Below are positions 34,911 through 45,646 of a DNA stretch of 64,000 bases, piece by piece. Each line of letters opens with the position of its first letter. The stretch's first letter is position 1. Position numbers and translations under genes: made by a program. This DNA is from Neoarius graeffei (lineage: Eukaryota; Chordata; Actinopteri; Siluriformes; Ariidae): assembly GCF_027579695.1 (NCBI RefSeq), contig NC_083577.1:92416516-92480515 (forward strand), written 5' to 3'. Below the pieces are notes generated by a model, which saw nothing but the letters and a program-made list of their open reading frames with translations, was not told the DNA's origin and searched no databases.

Positions 34911-35165
34911 AATAATGTATGATATTGTATCATATCAAATCATATCGTTTTGTATTGTATCATATCGTATTGTGTGCCATATGGTATCTTACTGCATTGT
35001 ATTGTACCGTATCATATATTGTATAGATCACATCCTGTCGTATCGTGTTGTATCATATTGCAGCCTACGATGTCCTCATGTGTTCTACTGTATCATAACA
35101 TACTGTACTGTATTATATTGTATGTACAGTATCACATCATATCATTTTATAAATCGTATCTCAGA
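34911..35165. repeat. ATCATATTGTATC-type degenerate array, part 3
   Basis: GATATTGTATCATATCAAAT, then GTATCATATCGTATTG and related units. It has the same composition as 33815-33985 but is separated by about 0.9 kb that contains a SINE and a microsatellite. Confidence 0.75.
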
Positions 35166-35819
35166 TCACAGGCTTGAGGTTTACACCCCAACATGAAAGC
35201 CTAATTTATTTTTTTTGTAATGTACCGCATGTGGACCTCAAACTAAATCTTACATGTGCTAATCCATGAAAGAAATATTTGCCTGTAACTGTCTGGCTCT
35301 GTTTCGGTGATTATTTGCTCAAGTCTCTGTTCATTTATGTTTCTTGCTGACCCTCTAACTCTGTTAAAGATAACCATGTGCTCCAAAAAAAAATTAGAAA
35401 AAACCCCTGCAGAAAGTTGCAACTATAAAAATAACAGCGAGCATGAATATGAACACGAAACTGCTGAAATGTTAACCCCGTAGCGACGTGTGCCAGCGAA
35501 CGTTTCGAAGTGAAACAGCAGCATGTGCAGCAGTCTGAGGTGTGCAGCGTGTGAAGAGAGAGCAGCTGTGATGGTAGGCCTCAGCCTGGCGTGGGTGTGC
35601 CTGTCAGGAAAAGCCACTGTCGTCTCAGCATCCTAGAGAAATGAGAAAGCAGGCGCCTGCTGTGCATACGCCCACCACAAAAATCCCCCTTCCATTTCAA
35701 ACGCTGAGCGCCGCACTGAGATGACATTTTCATCAGGTCTTCACAAAGTTTTTTTTTTCTTTTTTTGGTTTTACATTTTCCCCATAACTTGACATGGTTT
35801 GTGACACAATGTGTTAAGG

Positions 35820-35863
<44 letters not shown>

Positions 35864-36689
35864 CATCATGGTTTCATGTGGAGATAAAAAAACATATATC
35901 ACGTATAAAGCTTTCTTTGATGTTTCACCACAGCACGCAGGACAAAAAACAAAAAGGACATTTTCATTTCCGGGGTATTGATTATAACTCTCTCATATCG
36001 ACACAGAAAGCCTTCATCTGGAAATGTTTTAAAGGCGTTTCACAGTAGACAGGATGATGGAAAGATCAACAGACTGACTGAATTTTCTCATCTACAGCTG
36101 AAGAAAGTGCAACTAATTTTGACAAGAGATGTTTGTTGCCTGTTACACTAAAGCACGGTCAAATTCTGGATTCTGATTGGTCAGAAACTAATAATACCCA
36201 GATAAAATGCATTATTATGTAACAAAGAAAAGCACGTATATTTAATGGTTATTCCACGAAATCGAGTCGTACATGAGCTGATAGCCGACGATTTTATTTT
36301 TATTTTTTGCAAATTCAATAAATAAAAACTTCATACAAAACGTCTGACAAAATCATTTCTGCATCGAATGTAAACAAACCAGCAAAAAGACAGGAGCAAT
36401 TTGTGAAAAATGTGATGATAATAATAATAATTCTTGAAAAGTAAAAAAAGATACGTTCTTACCATCAAATACTTTTATTCCACATTTTGTTGCTTTTTTG
36501 TATATTTGTGGTTTTGTTTTCAAGCAGAGTTTTTATTTCATCCTTGGTTGGTTCAGCAACACGCTCCACCATTTTGTTTTTCTCTACTCACAGTATGAGC
36601 TGATATCCCAGTAGTAGAGTAGCCAATCAGAGTGTGTGATTGCTCATATCCAGTGAATGTGGAGAGAATAATCCAACTTATTCTTACAG
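35166..36689. other. Unannotated DNA with (GA)n
   Basis: A (GA)n tract of about 19 units lies at 35823-35861. The motif ATTCTGGATTCTGATTGGT near 36173 also occurs near 32750, and its partial complement (CCAATCAGA) lies near 36632, hinting at a MITE I cannot delimit. Confidence 0.35.
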
Positions 36690-37190
36690 TGCAATGTGGC
36701 CGCTCCCGGTTAGGGGTCTCCACAGCGGATCTTTTGTCTCCATTGCTCCCTGTCTTCCACATCCTTCTCTACCACACCTGCCACTTTCATGTCCTCTCTC
36801 ACCACATCCATGTATCTCCTCTTTGGCCTTCCTCGTTTTCCTTTGCCTGGCAGCTCCATCCTCAACATTCTCCTTCCCACATGCTCTGCATCTTCTCAGG
36901 ATGTGCCCAGACCATCTCAGTCTCATCTCTCTTAGCTTCATTCCCAAGCTCTCCACACGTGCTGTTCCTCTGATGTGCTCGTTCCTTATCCTGTCCAACC
37001 TCCCATCGCAAACCTTAACATCCTCAACTCCGCCACCTCCAACTTTGCCTCCTGTCTCTTCGTTAAGGGTCCGGTCTCCAATCCATACATCACAGCTGGT
37101 CTCACTACTGTCTTATACATCTTACCTTTCACTTCTGCTGGGACTTTCCTATCACAAATGACTCCCCAAATCCTTCTCTTACAGTGAAAT
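36690..37190 (-). pseudogene. RTE-like LINE 3' coding fragment, copy 1
   Basis: The minus strand gives RRIWGVICDRKVPAEVKGKM, then YKTVVRPAVMYGLETGPLTK and AKLEVAELRMLRFAMG, and in a second frame RIRNEHIRGTARVESLGMKL and LRWSGHILRR. This is the C-terminal end of an RTE-type reverse transcriptase, shifted once near 36990. A second, longer copy lies at 55190-56006. The 5' end is missing. Confidence 0.75.
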
Positions 37191-37321
37191 ATATTTATAT
37201 ATATTCTGTATATTGTGAATATTCTGCAGAACACTCCATCATCACATTTTTATTTGTATTCTATTCATTACATTCTATTTTACTCTCTTTCCTTTTTAAC
37301 CCCCAAACAAACAAACAAACA

Positions 37322-37701
37322 AACTTCACGACTTATGACATATTGCATATAATTAATGAAAGAGACAAAGTTTTCAAGAAATTCTCTTGTACTAAGGACC
37401 TATTATTGTATGGTCGATACATTTTCCTCCGTAACAAAGTTATGTATTCTAAAAGACTGGCTAAGTCAGACTATATTAAATGTAAAGTTAATGAGTGTAA
37501 AGACCAACCGAGAAAAATGTGGAATGTGATCAAAAATATGTCTGCACCCTCTAAATGTAAAACTAGAATAGATAACATTGGTCTGACTATAGATGAGGAA
37601 GTGTGTTATGATAAACAAAAAGTATCAGCTTGTTTCAATTCATATTTTACATCTGTGACAGCTAAGCTGGTTGATAAATTACCTACTGTCATTGGTAAAT
37701 A
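37322..37701 (+). pseudogene. Jockey-superfamily LINE, 5' piece before Tc1
   Basis: The + frame gives YDILHIINERDKVFKKF, then RNKVMYSKRLAKSDYIKCKV and KMWNVIKNMSAPSK, the linker between endonuclease and RT in many LINEs. It stops at the Tc1 insertion (TA at 37700). The endonuclease is absent, so the copy is 5'-truncated. It continues at 39698. Confidence 0.75.
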
Positions 37702-38063
37702 CAACCCCGATTCCAAAAAAGTTGGGACAAAGTACAAATTGTAAATAAAAACAGAATGCAATAATTTACAAATCTCAAAAACTGATATTGTATTCACAAT
37801 AGAACATAGACAACATATCAAATGTCGAAAGTGAGACATTTTGAAATTTCATGCCAAATATTGGCTCATTTGAAATTTCATGACAGCAACACATCTCAAA
37901 AAAGTTGGGACAGGGGCAATAAGAGGCTGGAAAAGTTAAAGGTACAAAAAAGGAACAGCTGGAGGACCAAATTGCAACTCATTAGGTCAATTGGCAATAG
38001 GTCATTAACATGACTGGGTATAAAAAGAGCATCTTGGAGTGGCAGCGGCTCTCAGAAGTAAAG

Positions 38064-39529
38064 ATGGGAAGAGGATCACCAATCCCCCTAATTCTGCGCC
38101 GACAAATAGTGGAGCAATATCAGAAAGGAGTTCGACAGTGTAAAATTGCAAAGAGTTTGAACATATCATCATCTACAGTGCATAATATCATCAAAAGATT
38201 CAGAGAATCTGGAAGAATCTCTGTGCGTAAGGGTCAAGGCCGGAAAACCATACTGGGTGCCCGTGATCTTCGGGCCCTTAGACGGCACTGCATCACATAC
38301 AGGCATGCTTCTGTATTGGAAATCACAAAATGGGCTCAGGAATATTTCCAGAGAACATTATCTGTGAACACGGGGCGGCACGGTGGTGTAGTGGTTAGCG
38401 CTGTCGCCTCACAGCAAGAAGGTCCTGGGTTCGAGCCCCGGGGCCGGCGAGGGCCTTTCTGTGTGGAGTTTGCATGTTCTCCCCGTGTCCGCGTGGGTTT
38501 CCTCCGGGTGCTCCGGTTTCCCCCACAGTCCAAAGACATGCAGGTTAGGTTAACTGGTGACTCTAAATTGACCGTAGGTGTGAATGTGAGTGTGAATGGT
38601 TGTCTGTGTCTATGTGTCAGCCCTGTGATGACCTGGCGACTTGTCCAGGGTGTACCCCGCCTTTCGCCCGTAGTCAGCTGGGATAGGCTCCAGCTTGCCT
38701 GCGACCCTGTAGAAGGATAAAGCGGCTAGAGATAATGAGATGAGATGAGATTATCTGTGAACACAATTCACCGTGCCATCCGCCGTTGCCAGTTAAACTC
38801 TATAGTTCAAAGAAGAAGCCGTATCTAAACATGATCCAGAAGCGCAGACGTCTTCTCTGGGCCAAGGCTCATTTAAAATGGACTGTGGCAAAGTGGAAAA
38901 CTGTTCTGTGGTCAGACGAATCAAAATTTGAAGTTCTTTATGGAAATCAGGGACGCCGTGTCATTCGGACTAAAGAGGAGAAGGATGACCCAAGTTGTTA
39001 TCAGCGCTCAGTTCAGAAGCCTGCATCTCTGATGGTATGGGGTTGCATTAGTGCGTGTGGCATGGGCAGCTTACACATCTGGAAAGACACCATCAATGCT
39101 GAAAGGTATATCCAGGTTCTAGAGCAACATATGCTCCCATCCAGACGACGTCTCTTTCAGGGAAGACCTTGCATTTTCCAACATGACAATGCCAAACCAC
39201 ATACTGCATCAATTACAGCATCATGGCTGCGTAGAAGAAGGGTCCGGGTACTGAACTGGCCAGCCTGCAGTCCAGATCTTTCACCCATAGAAATCATTTG
39301 GCGCATCATAAAACGGAAGATACGACAAAAAAGACCTAAGACAGTTGAGCAACTAGAATCCTACATTAGACAAGAATGGGTTAACATTCCTATCCCTAAA
39401 CTTGAGCAACTTGTCTCCTCAGTCCCCAGACGTTTACAGACTGTTGTAAAGAGAAAAGGGGATGTCTCACAGTGGGAAACATGGCCTTGTCCCAACTTTT
39501 TTGAGATGTGTTGTTGTCATGAAATTTAA
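38064..39529 (+). pseudogene. Tc1 transposase, split by SINE and a frameshift
   Basis: ATG 38064 starts MGRGSPIPLILRRQIVEQYQ, with a helix-turn-helix continuing to SSSTVHNIIKRFRESGRISV. The SINE with its duplication interrupts after TLSVNT. A one-base shift follows near 38800, and the catalytic part is then open to TAA 39527-39529: [17 protein letters not shown] and [11 protein letters not shown], a DD34E triad with all residues present. Confidence 0.9.
38372..38749 (+). repeat. Mermaid/DANA-like SINE inside Tc1
   Basis: Full length from GGGGCGGCACGGTGGTGTAG to GATGAGATGAG. A perfect 15-bp duplication ATTATCTGTGAACAC flanks it (38357-38371 and 38750-38764). It is the youngest layer here: SINE in Tc1 in LINE. 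Confidence 0.95.
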
Positions 39530-39699
39530 AATCACCTAATTTTTCTCTTTAAATGATACATTTTCTCAGTTTAAACATTTGATATATCATCTATGTTCTA
39601 TTCTGAATAAAATATGGAATTTTGAAACTTCCACATCATTGCATTCCGTTTTTATTTACAATTTGCACTTTGTCCCAACTTTTTGGAATCAGGGTTGTA

Positions 39700-40345
39700 C
39701 GGTATCATTTTTGTTAAAGGTTTCTATTCATCTAAAGGTGTGCATTCGAACATGTTCTCATTTTCAGAGGTTTCTGTGGAAAAGGTGTACAAGATCTTGT
39801 CAACTTTAAATTTGAGCAAGGCTACCGGTTTAGATCAATTGTCCCCTAAGTTTGTTAAAGATGGAGCCAAGCTCATATTGTCACCCCTTGCACATATTCT
39901 AAATGTATCTATTGTTTCCGGTGAAATACCTGCAGATCTTAAAGTGGCAAGGGTGACGCCACTTTACAAGAAAGCAAGTAAACTGGATCCTGGTAACTAT
40001 AGACTGATTTCAATTCTCAGTACCATCTCTAAATTATTTGAGATAGTTGTGTTTGACCAACTGCAGAGATATCTCTCTGATAAGGATCTCCTTTACGAGT
40101 ATCAATCAGGTTTTCAGTCGAAATTTTCGACTGATACCTGTTTGGTTCACCTATTGGATTACATCAGGCATGAACAGGACAAGGGCAATTATATAGGGAT
40201 GGTGTTGCTGGACCTCCAGAAAGCCTTTGACATGGTGAACCATGATAGGCTTTTGATGAAGTTGGAAGCTATAGGGCTCCGACAATCTGCAGTTGACTGG
40301 TTTAGGTCATACCTGCAATCCCGCGCACAAATGGACTTTCCGCGC
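39700..40345 (+). pseudogene. Jockey-superfamily LINE, RT fingers and palm start
   Basis: Continues the LINE after the Tc1: VYKILSTLNLSKATGLDQLS, then KVARVTPLYKK, GNYRLISILSTISKLFEIVV, YEYQSGFQSKFSTDT and GMVLLDLQKAFDMVNHDRLL (RT blocks before the catalytic box). It ends at QSRAQ, where a partial SINE replaces the segment that would hold the YADD box. Confidence 0.85.
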
Positions 40346-40513
40346 ACAGTCTTTGGACTGTGGGGGAAACCGGAGCACCCGGAGGAAACCCACGCGGACA
40401 CGGGGAGAACATGCAAACTCCGCACAGAAAGGCCCTCACCGGCCCCGGGGCTCGAACCCAGGACCTTCTTGCTGTGAGGCGACAGCGCTAACCACTACAC
40501 CACCGTGCCGCCC
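40346..40513 (-). repeat. Truncated Mermaid/DANA-like SINE at a LINE deletion
   Basis: An inverted SINE head from GTCTTTGGACTGTGGGGG to CACCACCGTGCCGCCCC. The SINE tail is missing, there is no target duplication, and the LINE sequence on both sides is discontinuous (the RT active-site part is gone). Confidence 0.85.
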
Positions 40514-40515
40514 CG

Positions 40516-41123
40516 AATAGAGAGGCTATTGTGGACAATATAGTTACAAAGTCGAATGCAAAATTGAAGTTTCTGTATCGGCAGGCTAAACATATTAACC
40601 AGGAAACTAGCAGACTGTCAGTCTTGGTTCTTATACAGTGTCACTATGCCTGTACGTCATGGTACTCAGGGTTAACGAAGAAGTACAAAGATAGACTTCA
40701 AGTTTCCCAAAACAAAATCATACGATTTCTTTTGGATGCACCGGCCAGAACACATGTTGGTGCTGTAGAATTCAATCAGGTCAAAACGTTACCGGTCCAA
40801 ATGCGTGCTACCCAACTCAAGCTGAACCTCGTATTGAAAATTATTCATAATATGGCCCCTAATTATTTATCAGATCAGTTCAGCTTGGTTCAAAATTTAC
40901 ACTCAATGAACACAAGATCAAGTGCTACCTCTCTGCAGATACCTCGTGTCAAATCACTTGGTAAATCATCATTTGTTTATACATCCATTAAAGCATTCAA
41001 TAATCTGCCATTTGACATAAGATCATGTAGGACATTAACTAGTTTTAAATTTGCTGTCAAGCGTCATTTTTTTTTAGTGAGTTGTATCGCCAGGAATTTA
41101 ACACTTTTATGTATTTTTAGATA
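40516..41123 (+). pseudogene. Jockey-superfamily LINE, C-terminal part
   Basis: NAKLKFLYRQAKHINQETSR, then YACTSWYSGLTKKYKDRLQV, QNKIIRFLLDAPARTHVG and YTSIKAFNNLPFDIRSCRTL are the usual C-terminal end of such LINEs, closing with TAG at about 41121. An AT-rich untranslated region runs to about 41480 and ends in AATAAATAAATCAAAATCAA. Confidence 0.8.
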
Positions 41124-41584
41124 GGTGCTTTTTCCGTTTTCCCTGTCATTTTTTGTTATCTCACAGGTTTTTCTATCATTATTTAGGTCTCGTCTATATT
41201 CTAAGTATATTATTTTTTTATATTTTTGCTATTTTTTGTTTTATTATTTTTATGATTTATTATTACTATTATTAGTTACAGTATTATTTTTTTTCTTTTT
41301 CCCGTCAGTATTATTATTATTATATACAAACATTTTCACCTGTAATTATGATTGCCACGTGACCAATAGGACCACATTGGAAATAAGCAATTTTGCTTTC
41401 ATGTGTTATCCTGGTTTTTGTCATATTTACATGTATAGTGTTTGTATGATTATTATTTACTGAATAAATAAATCAAAATCAAAATGGAGCATTCCAATAA
41501 GCATTTCACTGCATGTTGTACTCTGTATGATTGTGTATGTGACAAATAAATTTGAATTCGATTTAAATTTGTGTTTTTTTTACA

Positions 41585-42120
41585 CCCCTGTGACCTGTAT
41601 GCTGCCTTGAATAGAATCCGGAAGTGGAGTTGTTATGAGACTCTTGAAAAAACTGTACAAAATCTCAGTTCCTCAACATCTGAATTGGACATTCTGCCCA
41701 CCAACTTTTTTAAGTCTGTTCTTCACCTCATAATTACAGATGTGCTTCAAATCATAAATACATCCCTAGAGACTGGCATTGTTCCTGTGTCCCTGAAAAA
41801 AGCCGTTGTAAAGCCCCTACTTAAAAAGAATAATCTGGATGCTTCAGTATTAAATAACTACAGGCCAATATCAAATCTACCATTCATCGGGAAAATCCTT
41901 GAAAAATTTGTCTTCAATCAATTAACTGCCTTCTTGATATCAAACAGCTGTTTTGATAACTTTCAGTCAGGATTTCGTGCCAATCACAGCACTGAAACAG
42001 CGCTGATTAAAGTTATAAATGACATACGTCTTAATACTGATGCAGGCAAAACATTGGTCCTGGTGTTACTGGACCTCAGTGCAGCTTTTGATACTGTTGA
42101 TCACAACATACTGCTATATC
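41585..42120 (+). pseudogene. L2-like LINE, part before the LTR element
   Basis: In the + frame: LPTNFFKSVLHLIITDVLQI, NTSLETGIVPVSLKKAVVKP, NNYRPISNLPFIGKILEKFV, FQSGFRANHSTETALIKV and VLVLLDLSAAFDTVDHNILL. These are RT blocks up to the first catalytic Asp (DLSAAFDTVDH). The LTR element interrupts at ATATC (42116-42120). The copy is 5'-truncated. Confidence 0.88.
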
Positions 42121-42679
42121 TGTTAGGGTTTTGCTGGGATTCGAACCTGGATCGCTGGTGTGATAATCCAGCAAACCCCCACTAGGCCACCAGGGGGATG
42201 ACTTAAGTACAGAGGCGTGAGGCGAAAGTAGAGTATCAAAAAAACAGTTTATTTACACTATATACAATATTTACAATCCGATGGAAAAAAACAAAAAGAA
42301 AATCCAAAAGCTCAGAAGATAACAAAAATAAAAATATCCAAAGGTGCAAAGTCCAAAAACAAAAGGAAAGGCAAAAATGCTGAACGCTCAAAAGATCAAA
42401 AAGTACAAAGTCCAAAGAAAGCAAAAATATCAAAAACACAAGGGCAAAGGCAAGAAACGTGGGACAGAGGAAACTAGTACTAGACAACATAAAGACTCCG
42501 TGACAAGGGAACAAACAGAGGGGTATTTATACACAAACTAATTAAGGAACAGGGCGGGGCAGGAAACAGGCAATCAAGACACACACAAAACACAGTGGCG
42601 GCCTCTAGAGGCCAAAACAAACATGACAAGATAAACATAACAGCGGCCTCTAGAGGCCAAAACAGTCCCAGTCCTAACA
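42121..42679 (-). repeat. 3' LTR (left end) of the chromovirus
   Basis: 559 bp. TGTTAGGGTTTTGCTGGG at its outer (U5) end in + coordinates, CCAGTCCTAACA at the inner end. It contains the same TATA, tRNA-like and poly(A)-like signals as the other LTR, and differs from it by about a dozen substitutions and a 5-bp ACAGC-type indel. Confidence 0.93.
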
Positions 42680-42693
42680 GGACCCCCCCCCCA
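42680..42693 (-). other. Polypurine tract of the chromovirus
   Basis: Directly inside the 3' LTR the minus strand reads CTGGGGGGGGGGTCC just before the LTR. A G-run at this position is where plus-strand DNA synthesis is primed in LTR elements. Confidence 0.65.
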
Positions 42694-42718
42694 GGAGCGT
42701 CTCCTGACGTTCCCAGGG

Positions 42719-42892
42719 CGATTCGGATGGGCCGAATGGAAGTCCCGACAAAGTCCTTTATCTAAAATGTCCCGGGCGGGGACCCAACAGCATTCCTCAG
42801 GGCCGTAGCCCTCCCAGTCTACCAGATATTGAAGCCCGCCACGGACCCGGCGGGAGTCAAGCAGGCGATGAACAGTGAACACAGGGCACCCC
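42719..42892 (-). pseudogene. Chromodomain trace of the integrase C-terminus
   Basis: The minus strand gives [13 protein letters not shown], then [20 protein letters not shown] and [16 protein letters not shown], a chromodomain (YLVDWEGY core) as found at the end of chromovirus integrase, where it reads histone marks. It lies in another frame from the integrase core, only about 30 bp from it; the usual integrase tail between them is missing. It is therefore joined to the core by an internal deletion. Confidence 0.8.
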
Positions 42893-42925
42893 CGCATCCT
42901 CCTCCTGGTCCGGGAACAGAGGTGG

Positions 42926-45646
42926 CTAGAACCCAAATTGGCACTGGAACGGCGACAGCTTGGTAGCCGATGACTGCAGGGCGTTGTGGGCGTACTCTGC
43001 CCATGGCAGCAAGGTGCTCCACGAAGTTGGGTTATCCATAGCCAGTCCTCGCAGGGTGGTTTCCAGGTCCTGGTTGAGCCTCTCCGTCTGGCCATTGGAC
43101 TGTGGGTGGAACCCAGAGGAGAGGCTGGCAGTAGCTCCGATGAGCTTGCAAAATCCGTGCCACACTCGGGAGGAGACCTGGGGCCCCCGGTCAGAGACGA
43201 TATCCTGTGGGAGACCAAAGACTCGGAAGACGTAATTGAACATAAGTTTAGCAGTTTCAAGGGCAGAAGGGAGCTTGCACAGTGGTATAAAGCGGCAGGC
43301 CTTGGAGAATCTGTCCACTATGACCAAAATGACAGTGTTACCTTGAGACTCAGGGAGACCCATGATGAAGTCGACTGCCACGTGGGACCAGGGACGCCGG
43401 GGAATGGGCAGAGGATGCAGGAGGCCCTGGGGATGCTGTCGTGGGTTCTTACTTCTGGTACACACCTTGCAGGAAAGGACGAATGACCTCACTTCCTTCT
43501 CCATGCTTGGCCACCAGAAGTGTCTTCTCAGGAAGTCCAGGGTCCTTCGAGCTCCCGGGTGGGCGGTGAGAGGGGACGAGTGACCCCACTGGAGAACCTT
43601 GGCCTGGGCTTGATGTGGGACGTACAAGAGGCCCGGTGGCCCCGTCCCAGGACCGGGGTCCTGACGTTGGGCTCGTCAGACAGCCTCCTCAATACCCCAG
43701 CGGACAGGGGCCACAATCCGGGACACAGGGATAATAGGCCCAACTTCGCTCTCCCTGTTGGTGGGAGTGAACAGCCTGGAAAGTGCGTCAGGTTTGGTGT
43801 TTTTGGAACCGGGGCGGTATGATAGGGTAAAGTCAAACCTACTGAAAAACAAGGCCCACCTAGCCTGTCGTGGATTGAGTCTCTTTGCTTGCTGGAGGTA
43901 CTCCAGGTTCTTGTGGTCAGTCCAGACCAAAAATGGATGTTGCACTTCCTCCAGCCAGTGCCTCCACTCCTCAAGGGCCAGTTTAACTGCTAGCAGTTCT
44001 TGATCCCCCACGTCATACCGGGACTCCGCAGAACTCAGGCGGTGGGAGAAGTATGCGCAGGGGTGCAACCTTCCTTCCAAGCGTTGAGAGAGGACCGCGC
44101 CGACACCGCTGTCCGAGGCGTCCACCTCGACAATGAAGGGTTGCGAAGGGTCCGGGAGGACCAGAATGGGTGCCGTGCAGAAGCGGTGCTTGAGGTCTTT
44201 GAATGCCTTTTCCACCTGAGGAGACCAGACATACGATCCACCTGTCCCTTTGGTGAGGTCCGATATGGGTGCTGCTACAGAACTGAAGTTCTTGATAAAC
44301 TTGCGGTAGAAGTTAGCAAATCCTAAGAACCGCTGAACCTCTTTGACGGACTTGGGGGTGGGCCAGTCCCGGATGGCCAGGGTCTTGGCTGGATCCATCT
44401 GGAGTTGGCCCGTCCGTACAATAAAACCCAGAAAGGAGACCTAGGGAACATGAAATTCACATTTCTGGGCCTTAGCGAACAGATTGTTCTGTAGCAGCCT
44501 CTGGAGAACCTGGCAGAAATGATGGCGGTGCTCCTGCACGGTCTTGGAGAAGATTAGGATGTCGTCGAGGTAGACAAAAACGTACTGATTAATCATGTCC
44601 CTCAAGACGTCGTTGATTAGGGCCTGAAAAACAGCTGGTGCGTTGGTGAGTCCGAAGGGCATCACCTGGTACTCGTAGTGCCCAGACAGGGTGTTAAAGG
44701 CAGTCTTCCACTCGTCTCCCTGTCGGATACGGATGAGGTGGTATGCGTTCCGTAAGTCCAATTTGGTGAAGACAGTGGCGCCTTGGAGCAGATCAAACAC
44801 TGTGGACATCAGTGGAAGGGGATAGCGGTTGCGTACAGTGATCTTGTTCAGACCCCTGTAATCAATACACGGCCGGAGCCCCCCATCCTTCTTGCTGACA
44901 AAGAAGAAGCCGGCACCAGCGGGTGAGGTGGAGGGTCGAATGAACCCAGAGGCCAAGGCGTCCTTGATGTACTCCTCCATGGCCTTGCATTCTGGCTGAG
45001 AGAGGGAAAACAGTCTGCCACGAGGAGGGGTAGTCCCAGGGAGCAAGTCGATGGCACAGTCGTAGGCACAGTGCGGAGGAAGAACAGCGGCCCTGCTCTT
45101 GCTGAAAACTTCCTTGAGATCCCAGTACTCTGTGGGAACTTGAGACAACTCGGTGAGATCAGGAGGCTCGGCAGGAGACACAGGAGAGCTAGAGAGCAGA
45201 CATGAGGCATAGCAAGCAGGACCCCACTCCACAACCTGGCTAGTGACCCAGTCTATACGAGGGTTGTGGCGGGTAAGCCAAGGAAGACCTAGAATAACTG
45301 GGAACTCTGGTGAAGGAATAAGGTGCAGGGATATTTCTTCCTTGTGACCTTGAAACTGGAGGAAGACTGGAGAAGTTACTTGGGTGACTCTTCTGTCACC
45401 CAAGGCTTGGCCATCCAGGGCAGACACGGACAGTGGGACTTCAAGAGGTGCAGTCAGGACATTGATACTTTGGGCGAAGTTGACATCCATAAAGTTTCCA
45501 GCCGCCCCGGAGTCTAACAAGGCCTGACAAGAGTGGACGGACTCACCCCAGGAGATGGAGACCGGGATGTAGACTCCTTGGCCAGGGAGTTCAGGAGAGA
45601 GGGTAGGCCCCGTCACAACCCTCCCTCGGCTGGACGGGGTGGTCCT
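42926..45646 (-). pseudogene. Chromovirus Pol: protease, RT, RNase H, integrase core
   Basis: One frame, minus strand, -1 relative to Gag. Protease is near 45520 ([13 protein letters not shown]). RT has [24 protein letters not shown] and the catalytic [10 protein letters not shown] at about 44590-44550. RNase H starts near 44130 ([16 protein letters not shown]). The integrase has a zinc-binding CKVC at about 43540, then [17 protein letters not shown] and [13 protein letters not shown]. Stops break the frame at TAG 44441-44443 (end of RT), TGA 43676-43678 (before integrase) and TAG 42926-42928. The domains and catalytic residues are otherwise preserved, so this is a recently decayed copy. Confidence 0.9.

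Larger units (their letters stand above)
37702..39697 (+). mobile_element. Tc1-like transposon (second family), SINE-disrupted
   Basis: Ends CAACCCCGATTCC and GGAATCAGGGTTG lie between TA dinucleotides (37700-37701 and 39698-39699), with inner repeats such as AAAAAAGTTGGGACAAAGTA. It is inserted in a LINE and itself holds a SINE at 38372-38749. Without the SINE it is about 1.6 kb, the normal Tc1 size. The family differs from 24920-26533 in termini and protein. Confidence 0.92.

Noticed and set aside
36173..36660. A MITE bounded by ATTCTGGATTCTGATTGGT and its partial complement
   Set aside because: The right end matches poorly and no target duplication was found; I could not fix limits.
43520..44326. 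Plus-strand frames opposite the chromovirus pol
   Set aside because: They are antisense shadows of a clear minus-strand polyprotein.
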